Below, one piece after another: positions 24,381-38,432 of a DNA stretch of 64,000 nt; within the stretch, counting starts at the first letter, position 1; each line of letters opens with the position of its first letter. Source of the stretch: Pyrocephalus nanus. Lineage: Eukaryota > Chordata > Aves > Passeriformes > Tyrannidae. The notes under the pieces are model-generated. The model saw only the letters and a list, made by a program, of their open reading frames with translations, was not told where the DNA came from and made no database searches. Made by a program: the position numbers and the translations under genes. Location of the stretch: positions 13,999,226 through 14,063,225 of the forward strand of contig CM076261.1 in NCBI GenBank assembly GCA_038380795.1. Direction: 5' to 3'.

Positions 24381-26522
24381 CAGTGCAATCACAAAACCAG
24401 GAGCAGGCATCATTAGAAAAAACCCACATGAATCAATGAAGAATTACTGACTCCACATTCCACATTCAACTTAAAAAATATGAAAATATCAGGTTCTGGT
24501 CAAAGCATCATAGTGTTTTCAAACTAAAATTTTCTTTGATGCTCTTGTGTCTAACAGTACTGTAAGAAATTCAACTACTTTTCCCAGATTCTCAATCTGT
24601 AATCAGTCTTTAATGTTTTTTGAACTTACATTTTTTAATGTTATTTTTCTTTAGATAAAATCCGTAGCAAATCCTTGATTTGCACTACTATTATAAGAGA
24701 AGGAATTTAATCAGAGAGAAACAATCAAGCCTAGAAATCTAAATTACAATGAAGCTTACTATGTTATCTATGGTATTGTCTGTTTCTGGTGCTTTTAGTC
24801 AGTGGAAATAAGGATCACATATTAAATAAATGGAGAGAAAAAATAATGATATTGCTTAATAGCTGTCTTTAGTAAGGATAAAAGTGCAATCTGGGGCCTT
24901 CTGGTTGAAGTTACTTAAAGACTTCTCTGCAGTCGCTTTGTAGAGATAAAGCATAAACCACAAATATTATAAAATGGTCTCTTCCAGTCCAGCATTTGCA
25001 AGTCTGCTGAAGGCAATAGAAAAAATCCAGGAAGAAGAAAAACAAAATTGGAGGGAGTTGGGATATTTTGTGAGCATTTTAACCATGAAGATCAAGAAAT
25101 AACTCTCAAAGCTATGCTAAATGTACTCTGGAAGCTGTTCACCATTCCTAAACTCTGATTTGCCAACAATATTCCCTATGAGGAAGCCTATGATGCAGCC
25201 AACAAGTGATAAAACTTTGAACTCTTATAATGAAGTCAAAATTTTTCCCCATGAAAGTGAAAGAAAAAATTATACAGAAGCAGTACATTAAAATATTCTT
25301 ATGGGCCATCTCGCTTTACTACTCCAAATAAAAGTTTTCAGCCAGTGGAAGATTTTTATCATCATTGGAAATCATAGTGACACTTAGGAAATTATTTCTG
25401 CATCATCTGGAAAGCTAATCACTTTGCTCTGTCTTTTATTTTGGTCACCATTCCCAATCTCTATGCTTTCAAGGATCATTATCTTGCATTAAGCCTCCAG
25501 TACTGAAGACTGATTTTGGTAGTGTCTGTGTTAGATTAATTCCTAGTCTGTGTTTTCCACTTGTAAAAAGACTACTTGGATGCAAAAATGAGAGATGGAA
25601 AGAGAGGAAACATTTCCAGGGATATAAAGAGCAGGTGAAGTTCTTCACTGCTGTTATAGGTGTCTCCAAGCCTTCTTTTCACAGCAGCTGAGTGAGAAAT
25701 TACATATTCATTGTTAGTTGTTCAAATCTGAATGGTTCACATACTGACACACTGACCCATTTCCTGCCTCTGTGTGCCTCCTGCCATGTCTGCCTCTGTC
25801 TGTGGAGAGGTGAGGACTGTGCTCTGGTGCATCCATTCCCACTCAGGTTCTTCCACCTTTGAATATTATATTTTAAAGCAGGCTAAGAGAGAGACACGAA
25901 GTTATGAGCTCACCTCCAGTTCCACCGACTGGTTGTACTCACGTCAGAAAACTCTGGCTTATATGATTCTCTATATATGTATGTATATAAACAGCAGATA
26001 TTGCACTGGAAAACTGATAATTTGTAAAACTAGCACATGTTCTTGAATATAAGATTCTGAAAATGATGTTATGTGCCTCAGTACCACAAGCATTTTGCCT
26101 AATTTCATGTTGCTTCAGTCATGAGTTCTGAATACTGGAAGAAAAAAAAAATTATTTGGGCAATTAGTATTATTATTTTTACAGTGAATGTCAGCAGGAT
26201 GTACTTCTATTATTTTTAATTAATGGATACCTATTGAGAAAAAATTACAGATGAGTTGCAGCATTTGGAGAAAAAACTACAAAACATGAATGCATTCCTA
26301 CGAGTGTCACCATCCTAAATATTTTTCAATATCTTCAGTTGGAAGATGATTTGTTTATTTCAGTGTTAAAGAATGTTTTTTTTCCTATCATTAACATCTC
26401 ATCTCAAGTACAGTGCTTTATTAAACATGCCACATAACACAAATTAAGGTGGAAAGCATTTACACATTTATCCAAGTAATTACCTAATACTTCAACACTA
26501 GTAAATCACTGCACCAGTAAAT
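24381..26522. other. Unique noncoding DNA
   Basis: No gene or known repeat is recognised. Around 25750-25860 there is a locally GC-richer stretch with CTGCCTCTGTGTGCCTCCTG-like words and a 90-codon plus-strand frame (25774-26046) without a recognisable domain. Confidence 0.4.
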
Positions 26523-26550
26523 AGTAATAATAATATTAATAATAATAAAA
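26523..26550. repeat. (AAT)n microsatellite, interrupted
   Basis: AATAATAATATTAATAATAATAAAA-type trinucleotide repeat with one interruption. Confidence 0.85.
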
Positions 26551-26738
26551 GTAAAAAAAGCAGATACTGAGGTGACTTTAGTGAACTGAAAATTTCAGAG
26601 ATAATTATTCTAGCACTGAAACTAATTTTGGAACAGGTTAAAAAGATAATATTATTACAATTTCAAGGAGAATTTTGCTTTCCCTTTGAACAAAACAAAC
26701 AATTTTCTATGATTCTACTTTGGAAACAAAATAGTACA
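26551..26738. other. Unique noncoding DNA
   Basis: No feature is recognised. Confidence 0.4.
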
Positions 26739-26803
26739 CTCTGTTTTTTTGTTGTTTTGTTTTTGTTGTTGTTGTCTGTCTGTTTGGGGGTTTTGGTGGA
26801 CTT
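26739..26803. repeat. G/T-rich simple tract
   Basis: A run of TTTTG, TTG and TCTG words made almost only of G and T on the plus strand. A similar shorter run (TTTTTTGTTGTTGTTG) lies near 26933-26950. Confidence 0.8.
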
Positions 26804-28529
26804 TTTGCTTTTTACTATTGTGGGGTATTTTCCTAGATATTAAATTGGTGAAAAAAGAGACTAAGAAAGAATTTGGGAGTTCATAGAGCTGATTTTGGCT
26901 GACAGTGATAAGGTAGGTGCTGGGGTTTGGTGTTTTTTGTTGTTGTTGTCAGTTTTAGATTTTTACCTGTTGCAGAAAATGTAGAGTTGTTACCGGGAAT
27001 CTTAGATTTTAACAGCTGTTAGAAATCGTATCTTTTCTCAAGCAAGGCAAGAAACATATTGTACATAGCTGATACTATACCAAATAATTACTGCCCTAGA
27101 AACTAACCCAAAACTTATTTATTCCTCGAATGGAGTTAATAGTTTTTATTCAGTTTTGTTTCAAAGTTGTCTGCAAGTTATTCCATCTTGAAAATTGCTT
27201 ATCAAACTTTAGAACTTCTGGGAAAACTGAGATATGGATGGATGGACATTCATTTTGGACTACAAGTACACGTGCTTCACAAAAAGTGTTAAAGAGAATA
27301 TTTTGCCTTCTGTTCAAGCCTACCTTCATAGGTATATTTGCTTAAAATAGGTTCCTAAAAGGCAACTGGGTAAGGGCCACTACTCCATCACCGAGAAAGC
27401 AGAAGCAGACTATAATTTGTTCCTTGCGTTTTGCAGCCATGGCTCTGTCTAGGCTAACCAGTCATGCAGAACTTGGCAAGGACAAACCACATATAACAAA
27501 GGTCCCTGAGAACTAGTTCCAGGAGGAAGGCCACCAAAACCATGTAAAGGTTTGCTTAAAATGTTCCAGTCAAGATAGTCATATAAAATTTTCACTGACC
27601 TTGCCAAGACTGTTTTCAATTGTTTACTGTATTTTAAAATAACATATAAAAAAATCCTCTAAGTATATTTTTCCCTAGTATTACTTCCCTGTATCAAGAT
27701 TTGTAAGACAAAATCTTGCACATAGAACAAATAGTTAAATATACAAACTCAGAGCTCAGAGAAGTGTATTTGCTTAACTGCTTCATTCTTTATTGTGTTT
27801 ATTTCAATGGCTTCTATGAATTATTCAGTATGCTTTAGGGTAGCCTAGAGAAAATGTTTTCTTTTAAGAGGCTTATTTCTCAGACATTCTTTTAAGTGAG
27901 TTAGATGGCAACAAAGTTTTAGAAACTATATCTATAAATATGGAATGATTTTTTTTTTTTAAACTAACTCATTCAAAAGTAAGCAATACTGCATTCTTTG
28001 AAAAGACAATCAGAACTTTTGACCCAAACTCTTTCTTTTTTTAATTGTCTCAGCAGAATTCACTTCAGTCAAAGATTATTTTCATGTCTAAAACCAATTT
28101 CTACTGAGAGACTGAAGGAACTCTGCTGGGGAGCACAATACAGCACAATTGCTTCAATTTATGGCAAGCATTATATTGGCCAACGAAAATCTATAGCAGT
28201 AAGCAACCTATCTAAAAACACATTGAAATTCACCTTGGCATACTTAGTATTTGTATCCCTTTTGTCCAGGAAAAGAAAAAGATATCCAAGAATTTCAAGT
28301 GTTGCTCAACCCCAGCAGATATCTTCAAACTCTAATTGAGTGTACAAGTAAAAGTCAATATACTTTAACACTTTTCTTAAACATTTGCAATTTTTTCTCT
28401 CATAAGTCTTTATTGTGGCAAATTTCCATTTTTTTGCTTAAAGAATTTATAGTTTTCCACATGAAACATTTGTCTTATTTATATTACGAATCTGAAATTT
28501 TGTCAAGCTAAAAAAAAATCATATTCAGT
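26804..28529. other. Unique AT-rich noncoding DNA
   Basis: No repeat family is recognised. Open frames at 27998-28339 (113 codons) and 28251-28511 (86 codons), both plus strand, have no recognisable domain or exon-like boundaries. Confidence 0.4.
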
Positions 28530-28660
28530 GTGAGCCGAATATGCAGGTATTCACAGATGGCCCAGATCCAGGGGCTAAAGAATCTCCAATCCACCGTTGG
28601 CTAAGCTCAGAAAGAGCCCGGGCTTTGTGCAAATTCAGGCAGCAAAGGAAAATTTTTGCA
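28530..28660. other. Small GC-elevated patch
   Basis: About 110 bp (GAGCCGAATATGCAGG to GAAAGAGCCCGGGCTTTG) is clearly richer in G and C than its flanks and holds several CpG sites. I do not recognise a repeat family. No open frame supports an exon. It could be a degraded transposon scrap or a regulatory element. Confidence 0.25.
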
Positions 28661-31600
28661 AGAACAAATTAAACCCTTTGGCAAAGACATGAATAAAATT
28701 TTGAACCTGTGACTTCATTCTTACAAGCGCATCTCTCTGTACATGAAATTGCTCTCTATGTTCATAAACTTCTTTGGGGTAGCTCGTAGTTCTTTACAAC
28801 TGATGCTTATTTTAGTTCTTTACTTTTGATACTGTCTCATAAATCCTACCAAAATATCCTGTTTCTAGATACTGTGCCATACTTAGTCTCACCTCAATTG
28901 AAATATGAAATGTTCTTCATGAATATGTAAAACTGTAACAGATCAATATACCAAAAAACCCCCATAATTATTATTGATTTGAGTTTTAATTAAACACAGA
29001 GTACTTTATAAACCTTATGTAAATAACTTAACAGAATATTAACATATCCCTAGGCCTAACTTTTAGACAGCTGAACACAGGAATTTATATTTTATGGTTT
29101 AGCAATACTTACCTGGTAACCATCATAAATATTAACGTAATCAATGCTGTTTATGATGTTTACTTATATCAAACCTCAGCCGACTGATGCTTACATCAAA
29201 GCTTAAATTCAGGAGAAATCTCTGCCTTAAAATTACTATTATTTAAATTTTTATTACATACAAGCTCCAGACAAAAAAATTAACTGCACTAAAACTTCCA
29301 CAATAGAATGTTCTCCTCTGCCCTAAGATTTTTAGAGACAAATGCAAAAGACTAGACTCCACAGTAATCAGCTAAGTTTTTCTACTATCACTGTAGTGTA
29401 TGAAGTCTTTACACATTAAGGTCACAGTTTTTAAATAAGATTTGCAAGTTACAAATGTCTAGTTATGAATTCATGAGCTGAAAATGCAAAGTCATAAAAT
29501 TTACCAGTCCCACATCTCAACATTTACAATGTGTGAATCTGAGGAGATTTATGAAGTTGTATGGTAGTCTTGAGCACATGATGTCAACTGCCAACCTCAC
29601 AGTACTTTGGATTTTTTTTTTTTTTAAATCCCAAGCTATTATATTGATAAGGTGTATCTACTGCAAGAATGTGTATCATTCAGTGAAGAATGTCAGTACA
29701 GAAGGACGCAAGAGTGTTTTCACATAATTTGAGAGGCAAATGCAGGCTCGGGCGTGTCTTTTCTATAATCATGACAAAGACATGACCAAATAGTTTGAAT
29801 CTGAGTTCTATTTGTCTCTGATACAGAGCCTCAAGAAATCCTGTTCCTGGTGAGAGCATTGACTTTAACTACCAGTAGACCTAATGGTTCATAAACTTAT
29901 TAGTTGACTAAGGGCTAAGAGTGAAATGAACTTTGCTTCTTTCACCATAACACTCCCTCAAGCCAGTCAAGTCCATCAGGTACACCACACATACTGATTG
30001 ACAAAAGTGTACTTTCAATCTTGCCTTCTTTTCAGTGCTACAAAAATCCCTAAATCCCTGTTGTCAAACACTTAATTCATCCTTTTTATTACTGACTCCC
30101 TGACATCACAGTAATGTTCCATGTAATGCCTCAAGAGGAGAATTTCCAACACCAGACAAGACAGAGTTCTGAAGAAAACAATGAACTATAGACATTGCTC
30201 CTGGAAAAGTTGAAAAGGACAATATGTAGCAATAAACAAATTTTGGCTTTGTTTTGTTTTCAAAATAGCTGTCTGTACAATTGTATAATTAGCTTAACAG
30301 CTTGGGTCTGCACCATGGTCTCTGATTTTGTGTCTGCTTTGTTCTATTTTTCTTTTAGAAGCATCTTCCAGGTATTTTAACACTAAAACATAGAGAGTTA
30401 AAACGTCTTATTTACCCTGTAAAGAATTCATATTTCTTAACATATGCTCATCACTGTAATGCAAAGCAGGAGCCATATTTGGAACCAATTTTAAGAAATT
30501 TTTTCCAATTTCCTCTGTTTCTGTCATTAATATACAATTTTTTTAGACAAAAATACATTCTGTATGAATGCATGTGGCAGTGTTTTCCTAGGACTCCATT
30601 CAGAGAGGTAGCAAGATAACAGGGATGTGCTTTTACTGACACTAGGCAATAAAATCCTCAATATTTGATGGATTCTTATAGCCACAATAGTGAAAATATC
30701 TTTGAAGTTATAAAAAACAAATGCCTGAGTATTTTCCTTAGAGCTGAATATTTATGTGTTTTCTTCAAGTAGGCACTAAGATAGTCACTGCTACCACTAC
30801 AATGTATCCCATTACTAGTCAGAGTACTCTTCAACTGTGATTTTTCATATTGCTTGTTCTAAAAATAGCTAATTAAACTATTTTCTTTTTCAGTGTTTCT
30901 TGATTGCTAATAACACTGGGCAAGATACTTTCATTTTGGTCTCACGGAGATACTTTCTGAAGTTTCAATTTATATGAATTTTTTTCAGTCTATACCCTTA
31001 TTCTGTCATTTGAACCATAGAACTCAAAGCAACAACCTTTTTGCTTTATTATTTATTGTTGCAAATTTTCTTGTTTTTCACGGCAGAACTGCAAATTGAT
31101 GAACAGAACTTTCTTATTTCTCACTGGGGAAAAACTTCTATGTTTATTTTCTTCTTTCCTTCTCCCACTCAATCATTTCCCTTTTTAATTAACACCGGTT
31201 TATATAGTAAAATCTTGTAATGTGGACAAAATTTTCAATAAGTAGTCATGTATAAAATGGAAAATTAGAATGGATCATGAAAAGTACTTGTAAATATATT
31301 TGTAAAAAGTGCAGAGGTTTCAAGAGTTCTAAGGATTTTGATATGGAGATTTGACAAGCAAGGCCTGATTTGGCAAACACAGCAGAAGGCAGTTTTCAGG
31401 GCACCCAGAATACAGTGCATTCTTGACACATGGCTCTTGAAGACCCACTAAAGTCACTAATTTAGCTTTCCACAGTGTCACTGTTCAAAAATTAAATTGA
31501 CTATATAAAACACAACTGTTATCTTTGTAAATTCTTCAATCTCTGTTCTTATTGAACAACTAAATTGTCAGAGGTAGGATTCAGAAAAATCAGTTGCTTC

Positions 31601-31957
31601 CTAGACTTCCTGCTTTCCTTTTCAACATCTGGAAAGTATAGGGTTATATATTCAGAGAAAAAAAAATGTCAGGAAAATTGGACAGCAGCCTCAGTAATCT
31701 TTTAAATAATATATTTTAATAAATATTTTTATTTAAAGAAACTTTTTTGAATAAAGTAACTTTATGTCTTCAAAAAGTCTCCTATTCTGGATTTCAAATG
31801 CATTTTCTCCGTTTTTCATCCTATCTTCCAAATAACTACACATTACACTACATTATAACTAAATTTTTTCATCAACTCCACTCTGAACTGTTCCCAAATA
31901 TCCTGTATCTTTCTTTGAATTGGATCCCACTAGTCAGTTGCAGAAATAAAACAGGAA
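28661..31957. other. Unique AT-rich noncoding DNA
   Basis: No gene or known repeat is recognised. A T tract of about 16 lies at 29609-29624. Several 60-90 codon frames (for example 30451-30642 on the minus strand) are without domains. Confidence 0.45.
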
Positions 31958-32003
31958 AAAACCCCAAACCAAACCAAATCAAAACCACAAAACACAACAA
32001 ATT
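31958..32003. repeat. (CCAAA)n-like low-complexity tract
   Basis: AAAAAACCCCAAACC and CAAATCAAAACCACAAAA words form an A/C-only run on the plus strand. Confidence 0.8.
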
Positions 32004-32379
32004 CTTGGTTTCTTTGTAGCTTGCTTTTCCCTTCCCTCTCATCCCGTATTCTCCCCCACTATTAATTCACAGGGACAATCTATTGATCTATTTTTGTTTT
32101 ACAAACCATCCGCCTACCTCTGTAGTTCCATTGCATTCCCTGAATTCCTTTGCTTTCCAAATTGATGTCCCTTTCTGTCCTCAGAGTGCAAGTATCTCTC
32201 TGACTCATTTACCATCCTCTCCTCAAATCTTTAACCCTTCTCCAAATTTTCCTTTTAAGGTTTGCTAGGCATGCTCTTCCAAGCCACACCTATTGAACTA
32301 GAAAAGACCCACCCTCTTCTGTTCAGTTTTCAATCTATGCTTTCCCCCACAGAGAACTATTCTTAGCTAACTTTTGGCA

Positions 32380-33020
32380 CAGGGAAAAACTCCTCAATGC
32401 ACATGGTTTAAAACAAATCAGGATTGATGAGATTTACTGATTTATTACTCATATAATTAACCAGCAATCAGTGAGCTACACACACAGAATCAGGATCAAT
32501 GATAAAACAGATAAACCAAAATAAGAAGACATTCTCAAAATGTCTTAAACTGTTTAAACTTTGTAGATGTTTATTAGCATCCCTTCATGACTAATACATA
32601 AACACATTCACACACTTGCTCACAGGGTTACATGCACGCCTCCTACCCTCGGTGCAACACGGGATACAGCTGTCTGCAGAGCCCTCGGTGGCAGGTGTGG
32701 GTGCTGCAGCTTTACCTGATGACTCTCTTCACCAGTGATACCACTCCGGGAACAAAGACTCTTTCAGACACCGAGTGTTCCTGCTTCTTACTCACCCCTC
32801 ACTCTCTATGCCTAGTCCTTCTTTTTTAAATCAGCCCATGGCATTATCCTTACCAATCACTTATTCCAGATCCCTGCCCACTTTGTCATAATGTCCCTGT
32901 GGTTTAATAAAAAATCCCTATAAAAATTCACTGAGTGACTCACCACCTTTTTTTTTTAATATCTTCTCTTAGTAGACCACTTTCCTGTGACAGCTGAGAA
33001 AAAGCTAACACAGATTTTGA
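32380..33020. mobile_element. Possible unclassified LTR-derived or other interspersed repeat
   Basis: The core at 32630-32820 is much richer in G, C and CpG than the flanks and contains a 9-bp direct repeat CCCTCGGTG at 32646-32654 and 32682-32690. Around it are LTR-like signals. On the minus strand AATAAA occurs as TTTATT at 32570-32575 and 32441-32446. On the plus strand AATAAA and TATAAAA words lie near 32905-32925. The orientation is therefore ambiguous. I see no TG...CA ends with a target duplication, and it does not resemble the two ERVL-type LTRs in this window. A CpG-containing regulatory sequence is an alternative explanation. Confidence 0.25.
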
Positions 33021-33705
33021 TATGCTGAGATCTCTCCTGCTGATCAATTCATTCTCACTATCTCTTTTCACTCCTCCTGTTGATATCCTACCTCCTACTT
33101 TTTATATTTGTAAGCTTTATGTGTGTGAGGGGGGAAAAATGGTTTTGTTGTGTTCACACAGTGTCAAAACAGCATTATTTTTCTCTATGTTTTGAGGTTC
33201 AAGTCATAGAGTAATATAAATTGCAATATTTCATAAAAACCAGCATCCATTGAATGTGTGTGCTCAGGGAGTGCTCCACTATATAAGGCAATTGTGTGTT
33301 CCAATAAAGTATCCTTCAGAAAAGACTATGACCATCCCAAAAGTCACACAAACAAAGGATCCAAACATGAACAGAACACTAAGCAATTATCATAGAACTA
33401 GTGTCCTTACTCACAGAAATATGAATCTCTGGTAAAAATAGTATAAATCTCTCAGTATTTTCAATGCACATTGCAGGGAATGGTGATAGTAATAAGTGTT
33501 GAATGACTTAAAAAAATCTAAATATATTTTCATGTCTCTGATATAACGGATGAACATTAAAGGCTCAAGTTTACTATGATGTTTTGCATATCCTAAATTT
33601 AGTTCTTCTTTAGTAATCATTCTTCATAATTTGAACAGAGCAGTGTTTAAAATAGAAAATAAATACCCCAAACAGTGCATAAAAAGGCTGCAAAATAGTA
33701 CTAGT
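33021..33705. other. Unique noncoding DNA
   Basis: No feature is recognised. Confidence 0.45.
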
Positions 33706-33830
33706 TTTGTTTTTTGAAATGGAATTTTTGTTGATTTGTTTTGTTTTTGTTTGTTTGTGGTTTTGTTTTTGTTTTTTTGGAGGTTTTTTCGGATTTTTTT
33801 GTTTTTGTTTTTGTTTTTGTTTTTTTTACA
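33706..33830. repeat. (GTTTT)n low-complexity tract
   Basis: About 125 bp of G and T with TTTTTG and TTTG units, ending in a T8 run. A minus-strand open frame through it encodes only Lys, Asn, Thr and Gln-rich low complexity and is not a gene. Confidence 0.9.
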
Positions 33831-36800
33831 AGGGAACACTGTTATCTTGGTGCCTTCAGACTATGTGATAAAAACCTACCAAAGAGAATGACCACAGCTG
33901 TGCTCATATAGCCACCATTCACTTTGAAGAAGGGTTCTTTCATGATGATATATGTGCAATTGTAAAACCTATGAAACCTAAAATTTCATAATTACCTATA
34001 TACTTTGCTTTCTTCCATCCCATGGGTCTCCCACTTGCCTCAGTTGCTATAATCCCTTCTTACTTATCCAGACATATGACAGGTACCACTTGAAGCTCTT
34101 AGGGATAGATTCAACTGCATTGCACAGCAGTTTTTTTTCCCATGAAATTGGAGCCGGAGACGTGTCAGAAGAGTTATAATCACCTTAGCCCATTCAAATA
34201 GCTCTTTGTTTTTCCTTGTAGGTACTAAGTAAGATCTAGAATGAACCTCCATGTTTTTGTCTGGCTTATGGTGAAGACTCAGAGGTACTTTCAGAAAAAA
34301 TGGAATAGTAAAACAAGAACTGTTCACAGATTTTCTGCTGCAATTTTATCAAAGGTAAGAATTCATGTTTATAGTACTTTTTTTATAGTACAAATTTATA
34401 CAAAGTCTTCATTTTGCTGAAATTTCTTGTCTTCTTCTTTTAAGAAATACACAAAGTCTAAGGACATGAAAGCACTGAGGTGCTGGATGAAGGCTGTATG
34501 CTGATACCTACAATATTTAGGGAAGTCATGGCAGAGATGGTTCTGCACATACTGCATAGTGTGAGATCTCAAAGCACATACTAGAGCCAAGGTCAAGGAC
34601 CCCTCAGTATATACTCCTCAGTATACAGCCTTGGGAGTGAGCCTGTGTTGTGCAAAAACAGCACAGAAGCTCATCTTTTTGCAGTAGTCACTAAACACAG
34701 ATGTGCAATGAGGAAGACTTACTCTCCTTTAGAAGAGCTTTCTCATTTAGAAATGAAGTAAAAAGCAATCAGAACTGCAGTAATTGTTTTGTTGGAGGGA
34801 GAGGAAGGCTAGAACTGCAAGTGCTTATTTCACAGTACATAGAATTCGCTCCCATAAGACTGCCACTACTGAAGCACTGACCTGTGAGTGATCAGAATCA
34901 CATTCTGATTTTACAAGCAACCTTAAGACTAAAAAACCTTTTACATGTTGTTATCTGTTATCCATGCATATTTATCATTGTTGCACACAAAATGGTATTC
35001 CAAAATCCTCTATAAACCTTCCTTTGCTTATGAGAACTATGTGTACTTCACAGCTCCACCATATGGATTAGATCATGACATTCAAATTTGGTTTCCAGAT
35101 TTTAGCCTCCACTGTAAAGAAGCAAAAAAGTTTCTGTCAGCAACAATCACTTTACCATCATAAATTTCCAAAATTATATTTAGATGTGTGGACCTTTGGT
35201 CCTTGAGGCTATAAAATTTGTATTCACAGTTTGGGAGCATTGGTTTCTAATTATAATGTCCTATTTAACTTGCCCATGTGAAAAAACATCAGTACATTTC
35301 CTAGTACATAAGGCAAGACTGAATTTCTTGCGTCCAGACATGAAAGGCACAAATTTTTACCGTCATTTACTAAGAGTTAAATAACCTTGAGATTTTCACA
35401 AACTCTGTGCAGTGCAGACTGACAATGTAATTAAAATGTTGTGATGTGTGATTTGTATAGACTGCACTGAGAGCTGTAACTAGAATAATTACATGACTTT
35501 CACACATTGCTTGCAATGAGTTATACTACTCTAAATAATTGCAAGAATTAAGCTCTAACACAGGCTGTATACAAAATATATTGGCTCTGACTAGATTAAG
35601 TACTAGAATGAATAGATTTACACCAACTTTACCCACAAAGAGAAAATCCCATGCAATATAAAACACAAGAAATGAACTTACTGTGCACAGCACGATGCAA
35701 TCACAGCTCATTCTCAGTGGAGTGATCTGGTACACTCTACTGTATTTTAACATGGTGTAAACTTATATAACCTCATCTACTTAAACAGTGGATGTGTCAT
35801 AATGCTTAAATATGATTTTCTAGAGAATAGTGTAAACACAGAATATGCTTAGTTTGCCAAACAAATTCTGCTTTGCTTCTGATTCCTTGATGTTGGTGTC
35901 TCAGAGAAGAGCAAAGCTCAATCACTGTGACTGAGCTAAGGTCAATCTCCTCTAGACAGGGTTAGCCTTTACCAGAATGGATGCTAACTTTCCTCCCCTC
36001 TATCCAGGAGTCCAGGTATGGTACAAATGGAAAGCTAGGGTGAGATTGTGAGGTACTCCTTGGATCACTGTAAGTACTAGATAATGAAGCTGAAATGATC
36101 TTTAGGTTTCACACCTAGGAACAAGAATGGGCTAAAACTCCAACAGTTTTGCTTTTTCTTCGAGGATGCAATCTTAGTACACAGTTTAATCCCTCTGCTA
36201 ATTCCACACAAGGAAGCTTTTCAAAAGCAAATATGCATCCAACAAAAGCTCTATCTGCTACCTGAAGAAAAGGCAATGATAAAAAATGACACTCAGATGG
36301 AAAGAAGGCTGCACACAGGAAAGAGGAAAAATCAGTAAGAACTTTGTGAAATTAAGGCTGAATTAAGCATATAAAAAAATGAAGGAGCATGACCTGCTTC
36401 AGTGAAGATCCCAGAATATCACAGCAGTTTCATGAGAAAACCAGCAAATTTGTCTAGCAAGTCTTCTATAAACATAAAAGCAGACCAGGCTGCCTCACAC
36501 ATCTATAGCAAATGCTTATGCAAGGGTTAGGACTTCAGTGTTCCAGCACCCACCTACATGTTCTCCTTAACCATGGTAGTCTATTCTAACACAGCATGTA
36601 GAGTCTTTCTAGTCTCGTATAATTTAAAAAATAATTATTATTTGTTTTAAAATACAGTTTTATTTAAGTAGTTTACCTGTAAGGTACTTACACACTCACA
36701 TACAAAATGGAACATAGAATAAGTAAATTTAACATTGTAAAATAAATATTAAGTTCTCATTTCTGCTATCATTAAGGGCCTGATGAAAGATGGGAGAAGA

Positions 36801-36891
36801 GGATGATAAGGTGGGAGAGAGCAAATATAGTGCTGATGCTGGGGATGTTCATTCTGCATCTGCAAAAAGAGATGAAATCTGGGCCTTAGTA
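33831..36891. other. Unique AT-rich noncoding DNA
   Basis: No gene or known repeat is recognised. A local duplication CCTCAGTATA occurs at 34602-34611 and again from 34616. Plus-strand frames at 34945-35163 and 35184-35384 and several minus-strand frames have no domain. Confidence 0.45.
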
Positions 36892-36925
36892 AAAAAAAAA
36901 AAAAAAAAGAATAGAAAAAAAAAGG
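36892..36925. repeat. A-rich tract
   Basis: An A18 run followed by GAATAG and a second A run. No retroposon body is recognised. Confidence 0.85.
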
Positions 36926-38001
36926 TGAGAAAATAGAATAGGTTTCCAGATATGGAAATTGTGGGAAACTCATTTAGTCTGTCTCTGTCACCACCCCACA
37001 CCATGGTGTAATAAAAAGCCTAAAACACAGGTATAAATCACAGAAAGGAAAACTGTCAACTGTGATATTGTTAAGATAAGCATAAGCCAAGGAAAACTGA
37101 ATTATGCCTAGACACTTAGACTAGAGTTTTTCCATGTATCAAAGAACAGCCTACATTAGAAAAAGGATGCTTTCAAAATGAGGAGAGAAAAAAAGTCAAA
37201 TTAGATTCAGAAGCATTTTTGAGCAGCATAAAAACTGAGGCTACATACCAAGTATTTCCTTTGGTTTACAATTTTATATCACTGTAATTCTTGAGCAGCC
37301 TACAATTTACATGCATACTTATCACATGGAGCTATCACATTTCTCCCTAAAGGCAGAAAATTTGAGCTTTGTCTACTTCTTCAGTAATTCCTAATTTCTA
37401 GTGTTTTGTTTATTTATGTATTCCCCTTTCCTTCTGTTTCTTTCTTCTTCTTCTGGTATTTCAGTTCCACTAGTCCTGCAATTAGTTTATCACATTTAGT
37501 TTTCTCACTCCTATCTACTGATCATCTCTATCTTATTGTTGCAAGGAACAAAAAAAATGTTATAGAAACAGAACTATAAAGAGGTCTTATTATGGGAGTC
37601 TCTTCTCCATAATAAGTGTTCATTTGACCCACTCTGACTGTACTTCAGGCAAAAATTGATAAGTGTGAAGGCTAAAGACTAAGAGTATATTCAAAGCAAG
37701 CTTTACCACGCCATCAGTATTCAGAAACAGGAAAGACTGCAAGCCATAAGGACTCCTACTAATTTCCAAAAAGGAACGAACTTCTACTGAGTGGGTCTTA
37801 TGTCTATGTCATATAGGCTCTATTCCTGATATCATCACAAATTTTTAAGATGATTTTTGTGTCTCACTTTCTTATCTATTAATTGAAGATGCTATGTACT
37901 ATACTACATTCTGATTCATAAAGGTTTTAAATGGCTAAATTCAAGACAATGTGAACTTCTTGAGTAGTAGGATGATAAACAGCAGTTTTCTAGTAGGAAT
38001 T
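36926..38001. other. Unique AT-rich noncoding DNA
   Basis: No feature is recognised. Confidence 0.45.
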
Positions 38002-38022
38002 CCACCTTCTGTAAGAAGGTGG
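38002..38022. repeat. 9-bp inverted repeat, 3-nt loop
   Basis: CCACCTTCT and AGAAGGTGG flank GTA. It is a perfect small hairpin of a size expected about once by chance in this window. Confidence 0.8.
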
Positions 38023-38432
38023 TTACAATTAGTAACATCAATAAGAAATATGAAAGGAAACCTATCAGTATCATAACTCTATATAATGAACAATATTGTT
38101 TAGTGAAACTTCAAGTTATAGCTATGTTTTCCCTTTTCTGTTGAATATTTGCTCCCTCAAATTTGCTCATCTCAGGGAAGTCAATTAATTTCTTTTTAGG
38201 AGTCAAACAGTTCAAGCAAGGAGGACCAGAACATAGTAACTTATATTAGAATTGAAGTGGAAGGAACACTCAGCCCGAAACCTAGAACTAAGTCAATGTG
38301 AGCTGAATATAGAAAGCAAGGGAATGAAGGGAAAAGCAAATTCAGAATTCAGGCAAGGGTCTAGATGGTACAGAGTTTACAGACCGGCCATGAGGTAGCC
38401 AGACAAGAGCAATACCTGAATTCAAATTCTAA
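38023..38432. other. Unique noncoding DNA
   Basis: No feature is recognised. Confidence 0.4.

Noticed and set aside
33624..33839. Lys/Asn-rich 71-codon frame on the minus strand
   Set aside because: It is the translation of the (GTTTT)n low-complexity tract.
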